Shown in pieces: positions 11,500 to 26,200 of a stretch of 64,000 nt of DNA. Below the pieces are notes generated by a model. It saw nothing but the letters and a program-made list of their open reading frames with translations. It had not been told where the DNA came from and searched no databases. The position numbers and the translations under genes were made by a program. Every line of letters starts with the position of its first letter. Positions within the stretch are counted from its first letter, which is position 1. Source of the stretch: Aphrophora alni (taxonomy: Eukaryota; Arthropoda; Insecta; Hemiptera; Aphrophoridae); NCBI GenBank assembly GCA_963513935.1, contig OY740774.1, forward strand, positions 94,294,861 to 94,358,860, given 5' to 3'.

Positions 11500-13889
11500 G
11501 TTAGGTATAATCAGTCATTTAAGATAACTTTTTTTTAAAGAAAAAAAAACTTTATTTCTCATAGATAAAATACAAACAGTAAAATAGTCAATCTTACATT
11601 TGTATATCAAAATTAGTAAAAACTAAACTTATAAAACTAAAGAAAACAATATTCTCGATGAAAAATATAGGAAACCTTTCATCTCTATATAACTTGAGTG
11701 GTGTTGTCGGGTTGCCTATTCTTCCCTGTAGTTTTACTAACAACCCCTAACATTTATCAGTTCTCTACTATGTATCGACACAGGAAACCAGCGTTTACAA
11801 AGTATAGGAATTTATAGTATGTTATTAGCCTTCATATCCAGTATGACACATGGTTTTGTGAGGACAATTGGCAGAGCTATAGTCAGTTTATTTAATGCTG
11901 ATGTTATTTGGTCTTCCTTCGATTGATGATATATCATCAATTAATGGTGTAACACTATTTATTATAAGGATAAAACAGCAAAACAATGGGGACACTCATG
12001 TTACAGTACCTAGAAAATTGCTTGCAATTACTTAAGATCTGACTTCTGACAACTGTACTTTTATTTTTAGACACATGAATGTAACGGCACAGCAAATTTT
12101 AAACTCCAATTTATAATTTGTAGACAACATAAAATCATTATAATGAATGGGTATTTTTAAATAATTCAACTTAAAATAATGTTTTCTTTTTAGATTACAT
12201 TTTTTAGCTCATGGATTAAATTAAATTAATTATAGTACGTCAACTAATCCAAATTTTTTAATTACCTTACCTTATATATCCATCCCGATTTTGGTCAATT
12301 CGACCATCATCATAATGTTTTCTCTCATTTTATATATAAATATAAATAGATATTATTCATAATAAAAAATTTGTGTTTTTACAAATAATAGTTTGAATGT
12401 TCATAAATAAATCTCCGCCTATTATATCAGTTTATCTTTACGTACTAATAAGAAAGTAATAAGATTGTAGATAGATTCGTGGAACTTTTTTTTTTTTCTG
12501 TTACTGGGCACCCTTAAAAATATGATTGTAGTTTAATGATATGATGATTTTCTAAAAAATATCTTCTGTTCTTCTTTTGTATATTTGCAACGCTGTAGTC
12601 AAACTAAAAGACGGATTTTTACAAAATTTTGTCATGTAGGCTGCAGGGCTATTCTATTTCAAGATACTGAGTAAATAAATATTGTATTTTGAAATTTCTA
12701 GGTAGGAAAGTTGTCAGAGGAAAATAATCAATAAAAATTTGATTTATTCAAAATCTGTTGTAATGATTTTGTTCAAATGAAACTTATTGTGACAAAAGTA
12801 CACATGTATGAGACATTTCGTACAAAGTTTACTCCTCATTTATTCATTGATTGGAAAGGCGAGATGAAAGTCAATCTTTTGAATTTGATTAAATTACTAA
12901 GTTGTACTGAATTTATAAATAATAATTTTGTTAGGCAGTTACTTAATTTTTATATAATTATTTTGAATAAATACTGAAAGGTGCACCTAATATATACAGA
13001 ATAAAGCGAGCAAGACATACTATGTTAAAGACTTGTGACTGTTAGAAGTTAAGCTAGTATTGTTGATTGTATACCTAAATTATCAATTTCATATAGGCTA
13101 CTTTTCAAAACTTTTTCTATTATGTAATCAAAACTTTATTTATAATTTATGCAAATATTTAATATTTCTCCACACAATCAGTAATTAATTAATTAATTAA
13201 TGTTTTCATCAATGTTTATTATATTTTTTATATTCTTTTTAAACTTGATGATAACCTATCATGGGCAGCTGTTTACTCATAACTTGATTACTATCAGCTG
13301 TTATATTACCAAATATCTTTTGTCTTATTGGCAGAGGCTACTGTGACGTCACTATCTAATGACATCAAACTTATTTTGAGCTCACTACTGAAAAGTAATT
13401 TTTTTTTTTCTGAAATGCAATTTAGACTAATACCAGTGAATCTACTCAAAGTGAATCTGAACCAAAAGTGAGGAACTCAATTCATCCTCACTGAGGATGG
13501 TTTCTGAATACAATTGTAAATTTATCTTTTTTGAGTGCTGAGTATTATATAATACTTTATTACTATTAATATTTTTATATTTTTTGTGTGCTTATTATAT
13601 ATTATGGCTTAATGTTAGTGGTTGATTATCATTTTTTTTTTACATTTACTTTATTATAACCATGGATATATATATTTATTCATACTGAAGAACAAACCAT
13701 TAACAAATAATAATGATTTACTATAAAGTAGAGAGAAATATATGAGAAACACGGAAGAGGTTTGTTTAAATGAAAAGTTTAAATAGAATGAAAAAGTACA
13801 TATTTTTTTATAACAGGAGAAAACACAATAACATAATATTAACTGACTTAAAGAATATAATAACATTACCAACAATATCTAGGTTTCTA

Positions 13890-13922
13890 TCGATCTATCT
13901 ATCTATATCTATCTATCTATAT
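13890..13922. repeat. (ATCT)n microsatellite
   Basis: Short run of ATCT tetranucleotides with one irregular unit. Confidence 0.9.
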
Positions 13923-13937
13923 ACTGTATATAGTTTT

Positions 13938-14090
13938 AATTTGAATTAAATAAAGTTCACCTGACCAGGGAAAGAAAAGTGCATGGAATTCAGACCAGCG
14001 GTTCTCGAGTACGACTTACAAACAGATCGACTATCTATAATTCCATGCACTTTTCTTTCCTGGTCATGTGATCATTATTTAATTCAAATT
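13938..14090. mobile_element. Foldback MITE, 153 bp
   Basis: Arms of about 53 bp (13938-13990 and 14039-14090) are near-perfect inverted copies. The outer part reads AATTTGAATTAAATAA and the inner part AAAGAAAAGTGCATGGAATT. The spacer is 48 bp. No coding capacity. Confidence 0.85.
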
Positions 14091-14684
14091 GATCCATTAG
14101 TTCTCAGATTTTGTTTGTACTGTTAATAAGAAAACTAAAAACATATTTTACACATTAAAAAAAAAAAAAAGATCAACAGCAACATATATTTTGTCAATAT
14201 ACATGATTTGAACACTAATTTTAACTGCAAATTGGTTTTAAAATCTGTACAGTAGTTTGCTAGTTATAGCCATTTTTTAATGCTTAAATATAGGGAATAC
14301 GTTTTTTTTTTTTACATATTTTGCAGATTTAAACAAAATTTTCAGCGACAATAATAACAATGTTGGTTTGTATATAATTTAACCATTATTTAATTAAAGT
14401 CGCTTCATAGGTTTTAGTCGCCATAGAAGCAATTTGTGAGAGTACCCACATACGATGTAGCCTGATTTGTATTTTTTACTATCAGGTGACTGAGATATGT
14501 CGAGGTACTGAGTATGTTGGATTGGCAGAGAGAAAACGTAGTTAGGTCTGTTTGCTATGTTTTGACCGTGAGTAAACTTCATTTTAGAAACACATTTAAA
14601 AAGAGAGAAAAAATTGTTAGTAAATGAGATAGGAGTATAAAATTTAACTCAAACATGTCAATAAGCAATCTCATTCCAAGTTTG

Positions 14685-14900
14685 TTAAAGTGTCCTGGCA
14701 TCCATCTCAGTTGCACCATATTTAAAGTAGTGATACTGCTGAGAAGCATTCTCATACAAGTTTGGATGAGATTTGAACTGAGTCAACTGGTTTGAAAAAG
14801 CTGCTTGACTATCAGATGGGATTTTCTTATTCCTGTAGTTCTTGAATAATCCTAGATAAATGGATTCATCTATTAAAAGCAAAATTTCTGTCCGAAAGAT
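14685..14900 (-). pseudogene. Possible RNase H relic of a non-LTR retrotransposon
   Basis: The minus-strand frame contains NKKIPSDSQAAFSNQL, similar to the 'SDSQAALKAL' catalytic block of retrotransposon RNase H domains, and later GATEMDARTL, which could be a decayed 'GNE.AD.LA'. The rest is not recognisable. A weak call based on two short matches. Confidence 0.3.
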
Positions 14901-15634
14901 GGTATTTAACAGTACTTATATTGGCACTAATACTGTCTTAATGAAGTGCTGTACACTCTGTGTCCAAAGTTTTCACAATTAGGGGCCTGCCTCTATACCA
15001 TGTTAATGGTTCCCTTCGTACTTCCTGGTATGTTATACACTTTCCCGTTCTCTTTGCTTTCGAGGTTTACTGAGATTTAAATAAATGTTTTCAATGTTGT
15101 CGGTGACTCTTGTTTATCACTTTGATTGCAAAAATGTTGAGTTTTGATTTCTGGTAACATTTACCATGTTTTGTCAAGAAAAAAATCACTATTCAAATGT
15201 TAAGCAATATAATATAAAAATATTTAAAAAATTATGATTATATCATAAATGAAGTTATTAAAGAGATTTTATTGTATTAATTGAAGGCATAAATTTAAGT
15301 TAGAGTCATGTAAGAAAATTTTAAATATTGAAATGAGTTTTTATTCAAAACTCTAACTTTGAGGTTAACGGCATTTTTAAATTCAGAGTGAATACATCTA
15401 TTTTCAACACTTCTACTAAACGAATTTCTTGATCATAGTTTACTACAATGTAAATAGTCATCAATATCACAACTGATCTGCTGAGTGTAATCATTAAAGT
15501 ATATTTAAATTTCAAGGTTTATTTAGTACAACCCAACTAATCATTTTTTGAACCCACTAATGTCAGAACTCCTAATATGGGTGATTTTAAACAAACATTA
15601 ATGCTACATGGCATTAATAAATACTACAACTAAG

Positions 15635-15679
15635 TACACATGTATTTAGTAGTCTCTAAATACACATGTATTTAGTAGT
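15635..15679. repeat. Direct repeat of 19 bp
   Basis: TACACATGTATTTAGTAGT occurs at 15635-15653 and again at 15661-15679, with 7 bp between. Confidence 0.9.
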
Positions 15680-16989
15680 GTATATAATTTTTGTCCTCCT
15701 AAGTCCCCGCTCCATACTGGCGTTCTCTAACATCTGTATTTAATGTGAGTGTAATCTATCAATTTAATTTTACCAACTGAAAGAGCGAATTTGCATGATA
15801 AAAACAATTTGATGTAAATTTGTACTATTTTCTTTTTTAATAAGTCAATAATAAATGCAGTGCACTTGTCCAACACATTTCTTATGACATATTTTTGTTT
15901 TCACTTTAATTTCTAAAGAAATCGTCCTCTTCTCCAATTTTTTTGGAAAGTTCAATCTTATTGAGACTTCATTATTAGGTTAATTACATGCTAATTCTGT
16001 TTATAGATTAAAAATTAAGACCATTCAAATCTATCACATAAGTTTAAAAGTAGAATATTTTTAATTATGTATTTAAAAAAAATAAATTATCAAAAATGGT
16101 CAAAGAAAATGGACTTTCAATGATTGGACAAATATTTTTAATATCAAATTTTGTTATTTTAATTATTATGATCAATTTCCTTATACATATCACTATTTTA
16201 TATTCATTGTGATAGAAGTTCAAAATTTTACATTGTCAACTATTTCCTTATAGACAGATATATAAGGTAGAGGAATCTAAATTTATTAGATTGTTGTTAT
16301 ATTACCTTTAAAACTTGAAAACATACGTATAGCCTAGATATTAAAAATGTGACAAGTTTGTGAATGTTTCTATAATTTACAAACATTTGCGATTGTAATT
16401 ATCTACAGACATATTTTTGTGTGTCATCCCATAAAGTTAGAGTGATTTGGATTTTTAACCCTGGGAACACATCCCAAGAACTTGTTCTAAATTCAGTGTT
16501 ACATCACACGGAATAAGATGACTAAATTTAACCTCATCTTGGCAAGAGAATCAATGTGCCCTCACCTCAAGAAGAAAAACATTGGCACACAAAGTCAGCA
16601 CTGCCTCAGTTGTTAATACCAAAATATGTAGTCTAGTCTTTTCATTCAAGTGTTTACAAGTTCATTCATTATTTCATGAATCAAATATAGTGTTTTGTGA
16701 TTGTTAATTAACAATGGTTATGATTTTACTTTAATATGTACAAACACTTTAAATTTGTATGTAAATTATTATTTAAACTTATGCTTTTATAACTAATACT
16801 ATAATTTCTTAAAGATTTTAAAAAGACATTTTTTTTAAAGTCACTTTCCAAAATGATTTATGATAAATTCCTATTTTCTGAAATGAAATTGTATTTGCTA
16901 CGTTAGGCTTACCTCAAAATAAAATAAATTTCAATGACTTTAGCTCCTAAATTATTTTTTTATGTTGACTGTTATTTCATGAGCAAGAA

Positions 16990-17281
16990 ATGATGCCAGT
17001 GCAAATTCTTAGTGATTTATTTAACGTCAAGAATGTGATAGCATGTTATTCTATATTCTTGGTTGTTCATGGTACAAGAAACGTAGAAGGAATTCAATCT
17101 GACGATGTTAACGTATTGCCAGAATTATGTGGTGATACTCTATCTGCAGCTTCTGATGTTACTCTTGGTTTTGACAAAGAAGAATTGCCCCTTTCCAATG
17201 ATGATTTTTATAAAGAATATGATGAAACAATATATGGTGTTTCATCAGAAATTAGTTGGGGAAAGGAGAAAACATTGAATG
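16990..17281 (+). CDS. nrf-6: NRF-6-like gene, coding exon 1
   Basis: Starts at the first of two adjacent ATGs (16990; the second is at 16993). Encodes the N-terminal hydrophobic segment VIACYSIFLVVHG, expected to be a signal peptide, then an acidic stretch. It ends G|GTTAGT, leaving one base that joins exon 2 as GAT. An upstream non-coding exon is possible. Confidence 0.85.
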
Positions 17282-20200
17282 GTTAGTATATTAATAGTAA
17301 TATGTAAATAATAATATCATGGTTTGAATAATAGTCCAAAAATTTAGATCGTGTAGACAACAACAATTAGTTTAAACTGTAACACCATAACATGAATGAA
17401 GCTCCCCCCCTCCAGCAACAACTCAAATAAGGAAAGTGATCAGAAAGTACACAGAGTAAATATTTCATAAACTAAACTTTTTTATAAATGTTCTGTAGAA
17501 GAAAAAAATCTGTTCATTGTGTTTAATTTGACAAGATTCAGCAGAACTTTTTACAAACAATATAAACCGTTAATTTATAATTATATCTTAATTCTTTGTT
17601 TCATCATTTTTAAAACATATGAATTAACAATTTTTGGAATCATTTAAAAAAACAAAAAAATCAAGTAAAATAAATTGAAATTTTATTTTGGTATCCAATA
17701 AGCCACTTAAAAAAATATAAATTCTGTTTAGTATATACATATAACAAAGTATATTACCTTACATTATTTCTGTCCTTGTGGCTTAATCTTGTATTATCTG
17801 TTAAAACATGTTCAACCCGTGCTTAGTGAGATCCAACTGTTTTTATAATTATTTAATTATGACACTTGTGTGTCGTGTGTCCTTATTATAAATGTTTGTG
17901 TATTTTAATGTTTAAAACTATATACAATCTCCAGCAAATGAAAGAATAACTGAAGATGGTATTACGGTCCCAAAACATGTTTTAACATAAAACAAGATTA
18001 AGCCACATGTACAGAAATAATTTAGGGTAAAATATACTTCGATATAATTACTAAACAGAATTTCTATAAGCTAAAATAAATGTACAAAACCTATGCCTAA
18101 AACCATTCACCATTTCTCATTATAAATTATACAATAAATAACCTTTTTAAGCCAAGTTCTAAAAATATAACATGAGCTAAATTAATACTTCAATTACCAT
18201 ATACTTTAAAAAAAGGCTATTTTTTAGTTCTGCATTTCCTAAAGTATCAATTACTTAATTTTGAACAAAGGAAATAAAATAAAATTTAAATAAACTTCAA
18301 TAATACTTTTTATAATTTTTTACCTACTTGACATAAAATGTTTGTATTAATTTTTATTTTTCAAAATCTTAGTACAACCATAGATTTTTAGACAGATTTT
18401 TTGACAATGCCAACCACAGTAAAATTTAATTGACTGTGCCAATATGTATAAACAAAAGTTACATTCCTTAGAATATGTATATTACATACGTATTATACAG
18501 ACCAGTGAAAGAGTTAGGTTAGTCCAGGTTACTATAAATAGCTAACTTAATACTTAAGTACCAATTTTAATATAAAGAATAGACAAATATTGGGGTTGAA
18601 CATTTTATATATCAAAAAATACAAAAAAGGATAATGGTTTTGACAGCAGCATGAATTTTGCGATCTCAGCTAGTATCATTTGAAAACTATCGCTGCCCTT
18701 CACTTTTACTGTTCACATGAATTAAGACAAATATGTATCAAGACATATTTTATTTCTCCATTTTGTAAAACACCACATTCTTTCTACACATTGCGTGTTA
18801 GTGCCGTGTAATAAAAATAACCTTTCAAGAAATGTAACTTTTGTCACCTTCCTATTTTCAGTTTGTATTTAGTTTTATCTGACACCTTGAAAATATAAAA
18901 TTTATTAGTATGGTCATAAAGTGTAGTATTTAGACACCACAATAACTAAGTGGTTTAACATGTGTTATTACTGCTGTGAGGATACTCTAATTATAGGTTC
19001 AAATCCTGGTCTTCCTCATATTTTTTTGATTAGCAAAGATAGTTTCCCGTTCTTATTAGTCTTCCAAACATAATGTATAGAAGTTAATCAACAACAGAAA
19101 AAGAAATAAGTGTATTATTTAAAACACGGCCAATAAAATGCAAATACAATGATTTAATTAAAAAACTATGTTCATATAAAGAGCATACTGTATGTTTATA
19201 GTAAACCCATGTCCAGAGTAGAACAAGAGGTGGAGACTGCTCTCATTATAGGTCAACTATGTGGGTCCAATGAAAAATTAAAATGTTGTGTCCTTTGTTG
19301 TGAGTTGAATTATTATGTGTTGTGGATGTTGTATATTTTTAAATATACAAGCACCAGGAAATGAGATTTATTCTCAAAACAATTGAATAATAAAAGAAAG
19401 AAAGTGGAAAATGTTGTTCCACTCTGGATGTAAATAACAAGTAAGTTTACTTTATACATTTAGCGGATCATTAGGCTGATAATTCATACCGATGAACATA
19501 TGTTTATAGCATATTAATAGTTTTAATATTAATATCTTTTTAAATCAAAAACTGAAAGATAAATACTTTTACTTATGAAATATTTTCTGCCCTTGTCAAG
19601 TGGTTGTGCAAATATATATATTTTTCAGATTATTCAAAAAATCTTCACCACAAATTAAATCCAGAGAAAAACTTATTGAATGGCTGGAAATATTGGACAG
19701 TTACACCCAAAGCTCGTCCTAATTCAAAGTGTGAGCAACAAGTTCAAGAGTATTTCAAAGCTTTGCAATCCTTACAACTTTGGGCTCTGCTGAGTGAGTT
19801 AGTATTTACTGAGTTTTTAATTTATTTAGTTTTTTCTTTTAAAAATAAACAAAGCAGGTCTCTTATATATTTAATACAATACACTCTTAGCAAAATATTA
19901 CTATTGTCAGTTATCAAATGCTTAACTTTAAAAAAAATTCTGAACTAACAATTTATCTACTTTTGTTGTGTTTTAACTTAAATCTCTCATCTACAAATAA
20001 ATCCTTCAAAGTTTTTTTGTGTAACTGAAAAATGTGTACCCAATGAAATTCACATGCATTTTATATTATACAAATTAAGAGACATAATTTTAACAACCAT
20101 CCTTAAATTTAAAGAAAAAACAATAGTAATTTTTCTAGTTACCAGAGTTTTAGTGAAATTTCTGTCATATTTGGCAATTAAGTTAGGTTATATATTGAGT

Positions 20201-23200
20201 ATGTTTATTACTAAAATAGGGGGAAAAAATAAGATTAAAAAAATAAAATAATGGACATTTGAATCAGTTTATTGGCACAGGCAGTCTGAAAACATTGATA
20301 AGGTGGTCCACAAATATTATTACACACATTTGGGGGAATGTGAGATGTTTACTAAAATGATTTATTTAAAACAAATTTACATCATATCATGTCAGGTAAC
20401 TTCACTTATTATGTCATGCCTATCACTTATATTTAATTTTATCATGTTGACAATTTGTTTGAAAGATATTTTAGAAGTTAGTTGTATTAAAAACATAATT
20501 AAAGTTACTGCCAACAAAATGTTATATAATAAGTTAAATGTGGCCTCAAGATTCCGATCAACTATAATTCTTCAAACTATTATTATTTTATTGAGTTTAT
20601 TTTATATACTTTCACTATTTAAATGGAATTAAATATTATTATCAGTCATTTTTTATAATGATTTTTGGCAGATAAAACATTTAGTTAATTTTATAATTAT
20701 ATACTAGAATCAGGAGTAAAACACTAATTTACATAAAATTGAATAGTTGGTTTTGATTTATTTACACCATATAAATAGCTTTAATTTGTGGCTGGAAAAA
20801 TATAACTAAAACTTTGGAACTAGCTAAAATCAATCACTTTTTTTTATCTTTCACCTTAAAAGTGTCATTTGTTGTAGTGTGGGATGCATCTGCGAAGCCT
20901 TCACCTGGTCTTCTGAGCGGCAACAGCAACCAACTAGGAGATTTTGACAGCTGTCTTGCTGTTGCTACGACAGCACTGGGCAATGTTAAGGGAAAGTATT
21001 GTTTGGCAGATATAGATGTAAATGCGAGTGCATCACTAGTACCTGATGTTCGTATTGCTGTCTCAAGAATACAGTCAGGTTCATTCATAAAGAGTAAACA
21101 TACAGATGTAAGCATATCTAACTAAGTTAAAAGTAGTTTTAGGTTAAAGTATAATAGGACAAATAGCCTATTATGTTTAGATTTGGTATAGATAGGTCAA
21201 ACAGGCTTACCTCGGAATGTGGTCCTTAGTATTACTTAGTAGTACACAATAGAAAAATACACAATAAAACACTAAAGTTCTCCTATCCATAGAAAATCTG
21301 AACATAAAAGTAGTTTTAGTAAAGCAAACAACAGTTTTTCATAACTAATATGTAAAACAAAAACAAAACAACAAACTAAAAAATTGAAATAATATACACA
21401 ATACTATATAATTACTAATAAGCATCATAAAGTTTTTAATAGTAAATCAATAAGTGATAATAATTAATTGATTTCATGTAGTGTAAATAACTGTCAACAA
21501 TCATGTTTATACAGTTTATATAATCTCATTTTATGATAATGGTATAAGATGTTTGTAATGTGAAATGAGATATTTGGATTTTCATTTATGAATCTCTTAC
21601 AAACAAAGAATTAAAATTCAGCAAAGACAATATATTTTTTAATTTTGTTAAAAACTCGACAAAATCTGACCTTATAGGTTATCACACGAATTATGTTAAT
21701 CAAACACATTTTTTAGGTGTAAATATTGATACAAATTTTGATTTCATTTTTTCCAAATTTAAAATTCTAAAGAGGACTTCTGATTTATACACTCTCATAT
21801 CTATTTTTATGAAGCTCATACATATGTTATGATATTATTTTGTGGGAAAACTCTTTAGCCAAATCATTACTAGACAGATACTGTGACATCAAAAGTAGAC
21901 AGTGATAAATTGCAGACGTTGACATTTACTTCCATATAAATCTGCATTATATGGTATGTAAGACGAAACAATAAATCTTTTCTTACACATTCCATGATTA
22001 TTGACTAACAGTGTAAACCTGTATGTTTTTAAAATATAATCCAAAATCTTTTTTAATTTATCATTATTTTTAATTTAAAGTTAATTTATCAATCTGTAAG
22101 TTTTTTAAATTCAGTAATACTCTATTTGTATCTATAAGAATTGTTTATCTCATACATTCTTGTAAAGTGTATAATAAGCAATAATTAAGTGTATTATTGA
22201 AACTTGAATCAAGGCGTTACATAACCAAGATTGTTAACAGCCTTAACTCAGTCATTCTACAGTGACTCAATAGGAATTGAATCCATCATGTTTGTCAATT
22301 AACTTTATCAGTGTCTATGAAATGAAGTACAAAATTTTGCTTCTGATGACCAGCATTATTAAATTCAAAAGACACATTTAAAAATGACAAACAATATTTG
22401 TTAGCTATTAAAACAATGAGATACAATTATAATGTTCATCAAAAACAATACTTTAAATTTGTGAAAAACATGACTAATAAAATGTCAAATGCGAATAAAA
22501 CAAAGATAACATTTTAAATCAGGCTTAGTTGTTCAATCTAGAAAAAGTAAAAAAATAATAATACAATAGTGTAATCAATGAAAATAAGTTCACTGATACA
22601 AATATAACATTAAATATCTGAACACCAAACCAATTCCATATAAAATTTTTTTTTTTTTTAGAGTTATGCAGAAGGGACAAACAAATAGTTTAAAAATAGT
22701 TTTAGTGTCCCTCCTTTCCTATTAATGACAATTTAATATCCTCATTCACTAGTATAATACAACAGCAAAAAAGTAACATTTTAATAAAGATTTTTTAGAA
22801 ATTGAAAGTTAAAAAAAAAATTTTTTTAGTTATGTATTTTGTTAATATAATTTTGTATAGATTTTTACAAAAAATATTGAAAATGATAAAATAAAAATGC
22901 TTAAATGTTTTTTGAAGCCAGGACATTTTATACCTCGATTTACCACACTTCATTGGGGTATATGTGTGCCTTCTTTCTGCATGGAAGATGAGGTTGAAGA
23001 TGGACTCAGAGATTCATTGACATCGTTCATGTCTACATACAGAATCAATATAGAGGTATCAGTCAAACCAGGCATGTGTTTCACCATAGACAGAGATTCT
23101 CAGTTACCAATCTCAACTCTTGTTACTCTGTAGGTTTACTAAGTAAATAAGTTTAGTTTCAACAAAAATTTAATTAAATATTTTAAGTAATATAATTATG

Positions 23201-26200
23201 TCTTTTACCAACATTAATTTTATTATTATCAGGTATTAAATTTTCTCTTTTTATTAATTTTCAAGCCCATAGTTAGAGATTTCACTTTGTTTTCTTATTA
23301 TCCCACTTATACCCCATTAAAGATCAAATTTGAAATTTGTTTCATTTCTTTCCCAAAACTAACCTTAACACTATTATTCAAAGCCTACTAACTGTACTTC
23401 AGTAATATTTTATACCGTATTTATACTATGTAATTTATTATTAAATATAGACGTTATCTGTAATTTGTTCCTTTATTCACCATTAAACCTCGTAATAAAA
23501 TACAAATGAATTGTCTAAAATTTGTATTAATCGAATTAGGTCTGACCCCTTTTAGTTTGGATAAAATGTGGTTTTACTATTATAAGTTTACTTTAAATAT
23601 TTTATTTGTTTTTTCAGTGGGATCTATGGAGGAATCTTGATGTTAGCTATTGTATCAACTTTAACTCATAACAATGTGGCTGATGTTCCGAAAGCTGACA
23701 TCAGTAAGTTCAACTTTTGTTTTTAAAAGCAAAAATATAATTAACAATAACTATATATATCAACTAAAATAGTTAACTGAAATTATTACATTATAGAAAA
23801 ATATGTAAAACTTAGGCACAATTTCTCCCAGATTTTCCTGAAGGTCCTTACGAAACTCAAGGACTTAGAATCAGTATCCCTAATGACTTCATGCCCCTAA
23901 AGGGTGTTCCAAATATATTAAGTCTCCATCATGTTAAACACAATCACAAGTTCTACCAGGTCTGGCATAAGCAAATAACATTTTTATTTGAAATTTTAAC
24001 ATAATGACTTTAGTTCTCTACTGATTAAATAACGAGATAAACATAAAAAACCTCCCTACACCTTACTTTAAACCATACTTTTTATTGTTTTGAATTTTGA
24101 CCAAATTAAGTCACTTCTTTCAAAATGTTTTCCTTCATATATTGAATTCGAAGTGTATGGGTAGATTTGACTAAAGTGTAAGCCTAAACAGCACCGTACA
24201 GTCTGTTGTTTGAATTTCATTGTATTTTATGTAAAAATTTGACACAATTTTTCTATTTTATTTTAAAATATGAACATTTTTGTTATAATTTTAAGTTTCA
24301 ATTGATACCAAAAATAGTCTTACTTCTTCATACTATTATTGAACCTATACAATTGTACCTGTATGTAAAATGTTATTGTACATACTGCATCATTATACAA
24401 TATATACAACAGATTAAAACAAATACTTGTCAAGAATTGTATTATAATTGTACCAGACTCTCTTGTTATTATTATTATATTTTTATAAAACTAATCTTGT
24501 CTTACTTATTTTTCAGAAACTAGGGATCAGGTTTTAATAGCTTTTTCTCTTCGTAAAAACACAAATGAATTGCTGTCCGAGTGCAAAGATGATTTACCAT
24601 CAATACATGGAATTCGTAGTATATGCACATTCCTCTTGTTTATTGCCCATAAATTAATACCCATTGCAATGACACCCTATACAAACAGGGTCCTTCTAAC
24701 TCAGGTAGGTAAGTAGCTATTTGTTTTCTTTTTTTGAAACAATAGATTAATTTATTATTATAAAAATGGATACTGGTTATAATTTGCAATTAAATCTAGA
24801 ATACGATAATCTTGTTCAGTTACATTTTAATTCCAGAAAATATAAAATATAATAATCTCACTTCAAGATCCTTATTGTTTTGACAATAATAATTATATTT
24901 AATGGTATTTTTAGGCGTCATAATACTTAACTTATTGAGTTATGAAATAACTTATTTGTTGAAGGTAGAATTAGTTTCCTAAATAAATTTTAGATTGACA
25001 AAATCTCATATATATATATATATTTGTGGGATAGTGATCCATCATTAATTCTGTGTCAGCACAATAGCCACCACCAGTTTGACTTTGTTTTTAGTATAAC
25101 AGTAGTCTAATTTCGGGTTCCAAGAACATTCTCCACAACTAATATCATCTCGGCCTACCATTTTGAGCTTGGTCTGTCAACACTTTTCTTCCTGTAAAGC
25201 ACCCCTGTAATCACTTTCTTTAGGGTCTCACTGTTGTCCATTCATGAAACATGGTCAGCTTTCCTAATTCCAAGAATGTGGCCACACCCACCAACTTCAT
25301 ACAGACATAAAGCTCCCTTATTTGTTTGCCTCCTCCAGATCTACCCCACTCTAATTAGCCTGAAGATTCCTTTAAAATGGTTTGCTCAAATATTAATACC
25401 TTGGATTCATCAGTCTTGGTAACTGTCTAGGTCTAAGCTCCATAGGCCATTATGGGACATTATGTTTTATAGAGGCACAGCATGGTCTTTTTAAAGATGG
25501 TAGTAGTGCCAGTTACTGGTACTTTTAAATTGTTACAATATATTAAACTAACATCTGCTTAGCAACTATGATTCTTTTAGATATTTCCCGAGATACATTG
25601 TTTTTAGAGTTTACTTCAGATCCCGGATATATAAAGTGTTCATCTTATTCGAATGTTTATAGCCCAGCTTCCTGGTATCTTCACTGACTTCCTTCTCCTC
25701 CAACCCAAATTAATTTAATTTTCATTTTGTTTGTTATTAGGCTAAACAAAATTTCATAAAATGAACACATTTTAAAAATAGCAAAAAATATAACTATCAA
25801 TATTATCTAAGTTATTTAATACCTACTCCATCTTGTGACTTACTTTGTAACATATGTTCCATCTTAAACATTAAAACATGAAAACACTACAAAACGTACA
25901 CATCACATACAATCATTATTATATACAGTACATCAAAGTATCTGTGAAATATAAGCAACTTTTTTCATTAATAAATCCTATTTCTTATACATTATAAAAT
26001 GTCCTATTATCTAACAAAATTGTTTTTAAATATCATTATAACATAAAATAAATATGAATATTGTAACAGAATATGAGATTCAATTTCTTGAAATCTCTTA
26101 TTGAAACAACTATACTGTCCAGAATTTTTGGTTATCACTAGGTGAAGAGTCAGATATATAAATAAAAACAGTAAAATTATAATTAATTGCTGTTCCTATA

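Larger units (their letters stand above)
11500..16989. other. Upstream region of the NRF-6-like gene
   Basis: Apart from the foldback, microsatellite, RNase H-like patch and direct repeat listed separately, this is AT-rich DNA with no supported gene. Promoter and any non-coding first exon of the NRF-6-like gene should lie here; no unambiguous TATA/initiator pair stood out. Confidence 0.4.

Noticed and set aside
19604..19948. 114-codon open frame on the + strand
   Set aside because: Only 19629-19793 is the real exon 2 of the NRF-6-like gene; the rest is intron read-through.
20303..20632. 109-codon open frame on the + strand
   Set aside because: AT-rich hydrophobic translation without family motif, located in intron 2; looks like chance.
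20834..21115. 93-codon minus-strand frame
   Set aside because: Antisense to exon 3 of the NRF-6-like gene, which has clear family motifs on the + strand.
24206..24523. 105-codon open frame on the + strand
   Set aside because: Intronic, composition-driven (Ile/Tyr/Phe-rich), no motif.
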